DNA of 64,000 bases, taken from contig NZ_JHEG04000001.1 in assembly GCF_000760695.4 (NCBI RefSeq), positions 3,568,452 through 3,632,451 on the forward strand, given 5' to 3'. Position numbers and translations under genes: made by a program. The notes under the pieces are model-generated. The model saw only the letters and a program-made list of their open reading frames with translations. It was not told where the DNA came from and ran no database searches. Source of the DNA: Tolypothrix bouteillei VB521301 (lineage in GTDB: Bacteria; Cyanobacteriota; Cyanobacteriia; Cyanobacteriales; Nostocaceae). The stretch's first letter is position 1, and each line of letters starts with the position of its first letter. Positions 9,632-17,800 of the stretch are shown in pieces.

Positions 9632-9679
9632 ATGGCAATAACAACACGAATACACTTCCAGTTACCCAATCTTCTGTAG
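9632..9679 (+). pseudogene. Possible stub of the MerR target gene
   Basis: Downstream of the MerR operator an ATG opens MAITTRIHFQLPNLL followed at once by TAG. The start looks like a real protein beginning cut short. The convergent cupin gene begins right after. This may be the remnant of the gene formerly activated by the adjacent MerR protein, or chance. Confidence 0.3.
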
Positions 9680-9682
9680 TTA

Positions 9683-9988
9683 TTACTCTATCTTGTCTAT
9701 AACTAGTAAAGTTGCTTTTCCTTCAACTCTAGCGCGATGTTTAGTTTTAGCAGGAACTATAAGAAGCTCATTAGCACTCAGTGTATGTGTTCCGTCTTCA
9801 GTATCAATATGAACGGTACCTGAAATTACGTAAAATAACTCATCACTTGTACTGTGTGAATGCCAACTTGCTGTTACATTCTCCATGACTCTAAAACGGA
9901 CATTATTACTATTCACTTGACTAATGTTAAAGCTTTTCCAGCTTTCGACAATGCCATCGCCCAAGTGTTTTAGATTATGTTTTTCCAT
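9683..9988 (-). CDS. Small cupin-domain protein
   Basis: The 101-residue protein is a single cupin beta-barrel. Cupin motif 1 is seen in the stretch from ASWHSHSTSDELFYVISG (HxH then E), and motif 2 in LIVPAKTKHRARV with the last His. Three His and one Glu are therefore available for a metal. Such stand-alone cupins are often small-molecule isomerases, dioxygenases or sensors; the substrate cannot be read. Start is ATG 9988. A 'tctttgcgtctttgcggttaat' repeat word lies just upstream (about 10002-10023). Confidence 0.85.
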   Translation of the reverse strand: MEKHNLKHLGDGIVESWKSFNISQVNSNNVRFRVMENVTASWHSHSTSDELFYVISGTVHIDTEDGTHTLSANELLIVPAKTKHRARVEGKATLLVIDKIE

Positions 9989-10137
9989 CTTCTTTTCTTC
10001 GTACTCTTTGCGTCTTTGCGGTTAATAATTCCTACAACTCAAATCGGACTGCTATGTAGTAGTCCGTGCAAGAGTTACAAACACCTCTTCCTTGTCCCCC
10101 TTGTTTAGATCTTAAATAATATTGCTATAATTTCATT

Positions 10138-11586
10138 TCACTTAACCTCAACGTATATTTCTTTACCAAGCTGCCGATATTCATCATCAAGATGATATTG
10201 TGAATCACGAATAGCTTGACGCAGTTGCAGGGCTGGTTTTAAGCAATCGCGATCGTAGTCCATTAATGTTAATTCTAAATGAGGGTAGAGAAGTTTGAGA
10301 AAACCAGAGGCTGATTTGAGGATGGCGTTTTGGTCTCGAACGGTAACATTTGAATCGAATTGCGTGTGTTCTTGCGCGTATAACAAAAATCGATTATCGT
10401 AACGAAAGGAAAGTAGAACTTCACCAAAGAAATCCATTTTAAGACCAAACTGATATGCTGCCATTTCCTTCTTGAATTTAGGAATTTCCCACCCAGGAAT
10501 GATACCCGCAATTCTGTCTAGAAAGGCGGTTTCTGCAAAAAAAATGGGGAGATTGGCAATTAAATTCTCTTCATTACGGGGTCGCAAGTTTTCGTCTAAT
10601 TCAATGTTTCCTAACATCACCAATCCGCAATCGCTGGCAATATCTGCAAAGCCGGAACGATTGTATCGCCCGCTAGCAAGGTAGGTTTTTAAGGTTCCGA
10701 TGACTTCATCAGGATTGTCAAATGTTAAACTCTGAACTTCATCTAGGACTACAAGATCGTGACGTCCCAACAAGCCAACTTCTTTGGTTCTGCCATTAAT
10801 AAAGAGCTGGGCTGGTGTGATTTTACCTCCACTGATTAAAGACACTTTACTGCTAACATTTTCATAGAAAAAGCTTTTTCCCGTTCCTTTGGGTGCTAGT
10901 TCCATGATATGGTAATTGGGCTCTACTAATGGAAGTAACCTTGAAAGTATCCACGTTTTAGCTTCTTGGTTATAGTTGGGGTCTTGAGGATTAAAGCCCA
11001 TGGAGCAAAAGAGCAAGTCTTTCCACTCTTGAGAACTAAATTTGACCCGACAACTAGCGTAGGCTTGTAGGTTGACTTGAGAACATTGGAAGGGTTCAAA
11101 ACCCATAACGTCTACTTTCCCTTCTGGAAGCATACCAAGGGTGATTTTTCCCCAAACTCCCTGTCTCAAAAGCATTTTATATCGTTCTATAATTTCTGTA
11201 GAAATTCTGCATTCAGTTAAATTGAGAGCGGGAATTTGAGCGGAGGGTTCGGGAATAATACGTCCGTTGGGTTCTAGTTTGATTCGGACTTGTAGGAGGG
11301 CAATAAGTTTTTTGACTTCCCCCTGCGTCAAATCAAATATAATTTCGTTACGGTCATCTTTGCGGGGAAAAGCTTTTTTGACGAAGCTATTGATTTGTTC
11401 GGCTTCTGTGGCTGTTAGGGTTCCGATTCCGGGTACTATTTTCTCTAGCAACCATTCGGCTACAAAGCTGGGTACACCTATATCGGTGAGTCTACTCGAT
11501 GGCAATCGGGTTTTGTCAATACAAAGATTTCCAAAGACTTCGCGTACTAACTCGTTATTGTAAGGGGCGATTTCACAAGAATTCAT
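10138..11586 (-). CDS. brxL: BrxL-type AAA+ protein of a BREX-like system, short form
   Basis: BrxL is a Lon-related AAA+ protein of BREX phage-defence systems. This 482-residue protein matches my memory of the family. Its N-terminus has VREVFGNLCIDKTRL and VPSFVAEWLLEKIVPG, followed by a DNA-binding-like middle domain. The AAA+ core has Walker A APKGTGKS (about 227-234) with ISGG after it, Walker B LVVLDEVQ (about 275) and the arginine-finger region LMGN-like VMLGNIELDEN. The Lon protease C-terminal domain of long BrxL is absent. It is alone on the minus strand and separated from the other BREX-like genes by a lipoprotein/diguanylate cyclase pair, which suggests that pair was inserted. Confidence 0.8.
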   Translation of the reverse strand: MNSCEIAPYNNELVREVFGNLCIDKTRLPSSRLTDIGVPSFVAEWLLEKIVPGIGTLTATEAEQINSFVKKAFPRKDDRNEIIFDLTQGEVKKLIALLQVRIKLEPNGRIIPEPSAQIPALNLTECRISTEIIERYKMLLRQGVWGKITLGMLPEGKVDVMGFEPFQCSQVNLQAYASCRVKFSSQEWKDLLFCSMGFNPQDPNYNQEAKTWILSRLLPLVEPNYHIMELAPKGTGKSFFYENVSSKVSLISGGKITPAQLFINGRTKEVGLLGRHDLVVLDEVQSLTFDNPDEVIGTLKTYLASGRYNRSGFADIASDCGLVMLGNIELDENLRPRNEENLIANLPIFFAETAFLDRIAGIIPGWEIPKFKKEMAAYQFGLKMDFFGEVLLSFRYDNRFLLYAQEHTQFDSNVTVRDQNAILKSASGFLKLLYPHLELTLMDYDRDCLKPALQLRQAIRDSQYHLDDEYRQLGKEIYVEVK

Positions 11587-11615
11587 TTATAGTTTACTCG
11601 GTGATATGCATTATC

Positions 11616-11671
11616 TATAGCAGTCCTGAATGAAATATAAAAAGAAGAGTGAAGACTACTAGTGGCTAATG
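11616..11671 (+). repeat. Dispersed 55-bp element, left copy
   Basis: It begins TATAGCAGTCCTGAATGA and runs into 'gagtgaagact' and 'ggctaatg'. A near-identical inverted copy lies at 31547-31603 and a partial copy at 24949-24998. It marks both sides of the BREX-like module. Confidence 0.75.
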
Positions 11672-11793
11672 TTCAAAAAGCCATTAGCCCTTCGGGTATC
11701 TCCTTACGGAGACGCTAAGCGCAAAGCGCACGCTCCGCGAACGCGAACGCCAGTCCCCTACGGCGGGAAACCCTCCTGCTTTCTCTGGTCTCA

Positions 11794-11822
11794 CCATTAG
11801 CCATTAGCCATTAGCCATTAGC
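11794..11822. repeat. CCATTAG heptanucleotide tandem repeat (4 copies)
   Basis: Short tandemly repeated heptanucleotides are typical of filamentous cyanobacteria. Four direct copies are seen here, with related tracts at 24949-24970 and 31504-31560. Confidence 0.85.
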
Positions 11823-12000
11823 AGTTTAAAAAAACACCTGTTTCCACTTAGCTGATAAAACCAGACGAAACGCCCAGCCTTGCCATAATCGTTTTATGGA
11901 TTGTATCCTGAGAAAACATCGTGACCGTCCCTGTATTTAGTCTTGATTGTTGCTTAAGTCTCCTTTCAGGATCTTGTCACGAATTATTTAAAATGGCTAT

Positions 12001-12981
12001 ATGTTTAAACTACTTAGATACTTTAGTATTTTTTTTATTAGTACCTGTTTGCTATTTGCTTGTCATGCTTCAGCACCGACTGAATCCAAACGCCCTCCTT
12101 TGAAAGTGGCATTTGCATCTTTTGTTGGGGAGTATCCAGGTATCATTGCTCAAGAAAAAGGATTCTTCAAAGCCCAGGGAGTGGATGTAGAACTCATTTA
12201 TAAACGATATACCCAATTGGAACGAGCAAATTTCAGTGCGGGTAAGTATGATGGTATTACATCGTCCTTGGGAAGTTTTATAATCTTGAGTGCCACAAAT
12301 TCTGATATACAAGGCGTAATCGTTATAGATGAATCAACAGGAGCAGATGCGGTAGTCGCTCAATCACAAATTAAAACCCTCACTGACTTGAAAGGAAAAA
12401 AGCTAGGTGCAAATCTAGGTGGTTTTAGCGAAGTTTTCGTGACTGAGATGTTGAAAACTGCCAATTTAACCAGCGATGATGTGAACTTGGTTAAATTAGA
12501 GGCTTTAGAAATTCCTCAAAATCTGAAAAATAATGATATTCAAGCCGGACACACTTGGGAACCCCATCTTTCTGAAGCTATTAAATCAGGGGGACATATC
12601 CTATTTACCAGCAAACAAATCCCTGGCTTGATTTTAGATATGATTATATTTCGCGGTGAGACAATCCGCGATCGCCCCGAAGACGTTCGTGCATTTGTGC
12701 GAGGATGGCTGCAAGCTTCTAGCTACTGGAAAGCAAATGTTCAAGAAGGAAACGCGATCGTTAGCAAAGCGTTAAAAATTCCTAGCAATACACTCTCGCT
12801 GGAGGGATTAAATCTAACCGATCTAGGTGAAAATCAAAATTTATTTCAATCTAGCAACCCTAACTCCATCTACAAAACTGCCAAGATATATGCAGACTTT
12901 TTTATTCGCTCAGGAAACATGACACGCGTTCCCGATCTGAAAAGTTTATTTAATTCTTCCTTCTTGAACCCTGCCTCCTAG
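12001..12981 (+). CDS. NMT1/SsuA-like periplasmic substrate-binding lipoprotein
   Basis: The 326-residue protein begins with a hydrophobic signal and a lipobox ending LLFAC, so it is a lipoprotein on the outer face of the inner membrane. The mature part reads as a type II periplasmic binding protein of the NMT1/SsuA/TauA group: LKVAFASFVGEYPGIIAQEKGFFKAQG, DLKGKKLGANLGG, HTWEPHLSEA. No transporter permease or ATPase gene is near. The stop is only 9 bp before a Cache/HAMP/GGEEF protein, so this is probably a ligand-sensing subunit for a c-di-GMP signal rather than a transporter part. That pairing is inference. Confidence 0.85.
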   Translation: MFKLLRYFSIFFISTCLLFACHASAPTESKRPPLKVAFASFVGEYPGIIAQEKGFFKAQGVDVELIYKRYTQLERANFSAGKYDGITSSLGSFIILSATNSDIQGVIVIDESTGADAVVAQSQIKTLTDLKGKKLGANLGGFSEVFVTEMLKTANLTSDDVNLVKLEALEIPQNLKNNDIQAGHTWEPHLSEAIKSGGHILFTSKQIPGLILDMIIFRGETIRDRPEDVRAFVRGWLQASSYWKANVQEGNAIVSKALKIPSNTLSLEGLNLTDLGENQNLFQSSNPNSIYKTAKIYADFFIRSGNMTRVPDLKSLFNSSFLNPAS

Positions 12982-12990
12982 TTTAAACCC

Positions 12991-14805
12991 ATGCAGCACT
13001 CTTTTTTAGGCGGCATTCGTACAAAATTAATCGTCTCGTTTCTCATTGTTGCTTTGATTCCGTTGCTGTTATTGGCATTTATTAACAAACAGACAACTGA
13101 AAAAGCACTAACTGATAACGCTCGACAAGCCCTATATGCAGCGGCTAACGAAACCACTTACAAAATAGATGGTTTTATTGATACAAATCTCAATTCCGTG
13201 CGTGTAGAGGCGCTTTTACCAGGTTTAGCAGGCTATCTCAGCCTGACTCCAAAGCAGCGAGATGACAGCCCCATCAAGCAATTGGCGACAGAAACATTAA
13301 TCCGTCTGAGTCGCAAAGATATGCTTAATATTCTCTCCTATGCTTTGCTCGACTTAAATGGGAAAAATGTATTGGATACACATACACCAAACATTAGCAA
13401 AGATGAATCCGTTCAAAATTATTTTAAAAAACCATTGGAAACTGGGTTACCCTTTGTTTCTAGTATGAAGCTATCGCCCACGGTTCCCGATCTTGTTACC
13501 CTCTTTTTTAGCAGCCCGGTTCGCAATGCCAAGGGAGATATATTAGGTGTATTGCGAGTTTCATACAATGCTACTGTTGTTCAGCAGTTAGTAACTCGAG
13601 CAACTGAACTGGCTGGGGGAAAATCCTTTGCTATTCTTTTAGATGAACATAATATTTACCTGGCACATAGTACGGCACCAAAACTACTTTTTAAATCAAT
13701 TGTCCCTCTGCCTTTCGATGTTGTAACTCAACTACAAAGGCAAGAGCGGTTGCCTAATTCTCCTGTTAAAGAATTGTCAACTTATGAGTTCAAACTTAAG
13801 CAAGCATTGGATGGTAAACCTCCCTATTTAATTACATCTTTGCCAGCAACAAGCAATCAGGTTAATCTGATTGCGATCGCTCGGTTAAAATATAAACCTT
13901 GGTCTGTGTTGTTCGCACGACCCCTTGCTGTTGCCCTAGCACCTGTAGAAAACCTAATTCGTGACACAATATTTCTATTTGCACTTATTGCTGGAGTCGT
14001 CACAATTATCGCTTTTGCTATTGGGCAACTGCTAACAAAGCCAATAATTTACCTTACCAATATAGTTTTCCAGTTTACAGCAGGTAACTTAGATATCCGT
14101 GCCAAGATTAGCTCAAAAGACGAAATAGGTCAACTGGCGAAATCGTTTAACAACATGGCACTTCAGTTACAAACATCTTTTGAAACTTTGGAACAACGGG
14201 TACAGCAGAGAACAACAGAGTTAGTTATTGCTAAAGAAAAAGCAGAAAATGCAAATCAGAAACTAGAACAGCTAGTCAATTTAGATGGTTTGACTCAGGT
14301 GGCTAACCGTCGCTGCTTTGATGAACGACTGCAAGCAGAATGGAAACGCCTTGCACGAGAACAACAACCCCTGTCACTGATTTTATTGGATGTCGATCGA
14401 TTCAAATCTTACAACGACTACTACGGTCATCTTGGAGGTGATGGTTGTTTAATTATAATAGGGCAAACCGTACAACAAGTGGTTCGTCGTCCTACCGATC
14501 TTGTAGCGCGTTACGGAGGAGAAGAATTTTCGGTACTCCTTCCCAATACCGATTTAGCAGGAGCGATCGAAGTAGCACAAAGTATTCAACAAGCAATTTA
14601 CCATCAAGCCATTTCCCATGCACAGTCTGATATTAAGGAGATCGTCACAGTGAGTTTGGGTATTACTTGTGTCATACCCACTTGCGATATCAAGCCAGAT
14701 ACACTCATTGCTTCAGCCGATAAAGCACTGTACAATGCCAAACAAAAGGGGCGCGATCGCTATTGTACTGATGGAGATGGTTTTACAGGAATTCATCGAT
14801 GTTAA
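12991..14805 (+). CDS. Membrane diguanylate cyclase (dCache-HAMP-GGEEF)
   Basis: It makes the second messenger c-di-GMP from two GTP. It has TM1 at about 13-28, a periplasmic double-Cache-like sensor (30-315), TM2 at about 325-345, HAMP (to about 400), a coiled-coil signalling helix, and a GGEEF domain (about 425-600). The active site is intact (LDGLTQVANRR, LLDVDRFKSYND, RYGGEEF), and the RxxD inhibitory I-site (RPTD) sits exactly five residues upstream, so product inhibition is expected. It is co-transcribed with the upstream binding lipoprotein. Its last 23 bp overlap the 3' end of the convergent PglZ fusion gene, which suggests it landed there by insertion or deletion. Confidence 0.92.
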   Translation: MQHSFLGGIRTKLIVSFLIVALIPLLLLAFINKQTTEKALTDNARQALYAAANETTYKIDGFIDTNLNSVRVEALLPGLAGYLSLTPKQRDDSPIKQLATETLIRLSRKDMLNILSYALLDLNGKNVLDTHTPNISKDESVQNYFKKPLETGLPFVSSMKLSPTVPDLVTLFFSSPVRNAKGDILGVLRVSYNATVVQQLVTRATELAGGKSFAILLDEHNIYLAHSTAPKLLFKSIVPLPFDVVTQLQRQERLPNSPVKELSTYEFKLKQALDGKPPYLITSLPATSNQVNLIAIARLKYKPWSVLFARPLAVALAPVENLIRDTIFLFALIAGVVTIIAFAIGQLLTKPIIYLTNIVFQFTAGNLDIRAKISSKDEIGQLAKSFNNMALQLQTSFETLEQRVQQRTTELVIAKEKAENANQKLEQLVNLDGLTQVANRRCFDERLQAEWKRLAREQQPLSLILLDVDRFKSYNDYYGHLGGDGCLIIIGQTVQQVVRRPTDLVARYGGEEFSVLLPNTDLAGAIEVAQSIQQAIYHQAISHAQSDIKEIVTVSLGITCVIPTCDIKPDTLIASADKALYNAKQKGRDRYCTDGDGFTGIHRC

Positions 14806-17800
14806 ATCCTTGGCTAATAAACATTTGAGTGATGGTAATTTGAGAATCTAGTGTAAGGTTTGCGCTGTTGGTTTCACGACCTGCAAACTTAAAAGTAAGT
14901 TCTCCGGATAGGGGTAGGCGATCGCTTTCATGGGTGAGGGATAATTCCGGGGTTTTGGGTATTGTGAGTTGGAAGCTGACTCGTTGATTGGCTGGAATTG
15001 TTTTTTCTAGGGGTTTTTTCGTGTCAAATGAGGGCAATTCTTTTATATAGAGATACAAATCTGTTAGGGGTACGGAGTTGGAATTATCAATAGTAATCTC
15101 TATTCTTCCAGGTTTTCCCGCTTCTCCTTCTCCATGACAGGTGATGATAACGGGACTGCGTTGAATGGTTTTTTTCAGAACAGAGAAACCAACGACAACT
15201 TCTTCGGGGAAAAGCCCTCCATGAGAACCAAGGATTTTTTTGTCGGAGTTATAATTAAACGAACTTATGGTGGCAGAACTTCGCACGACACTGATATCGT
15301 TTGGTAAGCCGTAGCGATCGCTCTCCAACACGACAAAGCGGGGGTCGGTGGTTTTGCCAATTGCGATTCTTCCCTGGGGTTCTAATTCTCGGGGACAGGT
15401 AATTTTTTCAGAGGTTCCTAAAATCTGACCGTGGTCGCTAGCGATCGCCACTCGAAGTTCTTCTGGGTTGGGGTACTCTTCCACAAAAGATACGATTTCT
15501 CTGGCTATAAGTTCTAGGGTGTAGGGACGCTTGATATTATAGAGATGCTGCCAATCACTGCTGTTGTGATGCAATTCGTCAAACTGGGTTGTGTCCCAAC
15601 AATAGAGTTTGTGTTTTCTTTTCCTTAAATCTTTGCGTAAGCGATCGATACGGTTGTCTGTATAGTGTTCCCCCAAGCCCATTTTTGCAAAAGCTTTTTT
15701 GATGCTGTCTTTTTCCCAAGCAGAACTGTTGGGCAAAAGTTGAGAGTACAAACTCCCTTTCGCGTACTCTGTCTTCGTTGGCAAAATACTGAACCGAGGT
15801 TCGATGTCCTTTTCCACAGCCAGTTGGTGATTTTGGCTGAGGATAGACAAAAGTTCCATGTGATCTAACCATCCCAAACCATCCACCACTACCCAAAGCA
15901 CTGGACCCGACTGGCAAAGATCGCGGACTGGGGATGCAACACTGTAGTTGAGATAGGAATTTTCAACCGAGTCTACCTTCATCTGGGGATAATGCAGTAG
16001 CATCCATTCTACAAAGCTATCCGCCAAGCGTTCGCTGGTTCTACGTTCCAGAGGCTGGGAAATGACTTCCCAACGACGGAAGGGAAGATAGCTTTGCGTC
16101 ACCCAGGTGAGTGCTTGGCTGGGGCTAGCATCAAGAGGTAAAAGTTCCGGTTGGGTTGGAGATTGGAGGTCTTGGAGTTCTTGCTTCTGCTGGTAGCTAA
16201 GATAAACAGCAATCCCTGTTTCTTTGACGCGATCGCTCCAATTCGGACGCTGCTTGGCTACTTTAAGAGCAATACTGGCGATACGTTCCATACCTGCTTG
16301 GTGTGGGGGAAGATGTTTGAGAACTTCGCCCTGGGTGAGGTACATCTGCTGTTCCCAGTATCGATCAAACTCTTGTGCGATAATATCGGGAATATCCAGA
16401 GAATACTTCCCAAGTTCGGTGAGGGAAGGTTTGGCAATACCAAGCCAACAACGCAGAAGTTGAAACTTATCTTCTGTTAAGTAATAAGTCGCCAAGTCAC
16501 AGTCTTGAAACTGTTGCTGCCATACTTTCTCTAAAGGTTTGCACTCTTGGGGAACTCGAACAGTCAGCCATGTGGCAAGATGGGTAATGGAAGCTTCTCC
16601 AAACCAAATTTCCTCATGACCCAACACGTCTGCAAGTAAGCGAGCAATAGGATTTTCTTGAGGATAAGAGTCAAGCCTGGTAACAAGAGCCAGTATCTGT
16701 TTATCGGACCACTCCTGAGGTAAAGGCAAAGAGCCAAACAAACTTTGCAAGCGCACCTTGGGATCTGGCTTAATTTCTGCCACTTCATCCATTCTATTCC
16801 ACACCTGCAACCATTCCACAGCCCAATCGCACAAGCGCTTACCCTTCACCCACCATGGAGAACCACTGACACCAAAAGACCGCATCCAGTCTACCTCAGT
16901 TGCGATCGCGGTATAACCGGGAGGAATCTCATACAACTCTGTAGGGTCAAGAACTACAGGCTTATCCCCGTTCACCTCATTCCTTATAGGAACCTCAAAC
17001 AAAGAAATTTCCCTCTCCCCATCACCCCTTTCCTCTCTTTCCTCTGCGACCTCAGCGCCTCTGCGGTTTATTCCCCCTAACTCCGCCAAGAATTCCTCAG
17101 CCGAAGAAAAACGCTTGGATCTTTGAGGAGCGATCGCACGCATCAGCAATTTTACCAATTCTCCATCCAAATTCTCACAACCTTTCACCTCACGAGGGTC
17201 GCGAGGTAATTTTTTCTTTGGAGGCTGGGGTTCATCAAAAGGGTAACAACCCGTCACGCATTCATAGAAAACAATACCCAAAGCATACAAATCCCGGTCT
17301 ATTTTCTCAGCCAGAGTTAAACTCGAAGTCAATTTGCAGTCAGGAGGTAAGTAACGACGAGTTCCAGCAGAGATAACTATCTCATCACCATCAGACACCG
17401 CCACATTAAAATCAATAATTCGCACGCCCGTGTCCGTCACCAAGAGATTAGAAGGTTTAATATCTTGATGGCAAACCTTGTGCTCGTGCAAGTGAGACAA
17501 ACCAACAGCAGTTTGTGCGACAATCTCAATAGATTGTTTTACAGAGATAGCTTTGGTTTCAATCAGATGTTGAACATCTTGACCTTGAACGTACTCAAAA
17601 ACAATAAAAGGAGTATCATCCTTTAATTGACCAGCCCAAATCACCTCAACAATATGAGGGTGTTTTGGAACTTTTTGCAAAGTCTTGTACTCCTGTTGCA
17701 ACCTCTCGTAAACTGAATACCGATCTTTGGTGACCAATTTCAAAACTCGTTCAACCTCCCCCAAAGTGTCAAAGACTTGGTAAGCAACACCAAAGCTACC

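Larger units (their letters stand above)
11587..12000. other. Repeat-rich intergenic region, 414 bp
   Basis: It holds the left copy of a dispersed 55-bp element (11616-11671), REP-like GC-rich sequence with 'gctaagcgcaaagcgcacgc' (11714-11735) and a CCATTAG heptad tract (11794-11822). The promoter of brxL (minus) and of the lipoprotein gene (plus) must also lie here. Confidence 0.5.
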
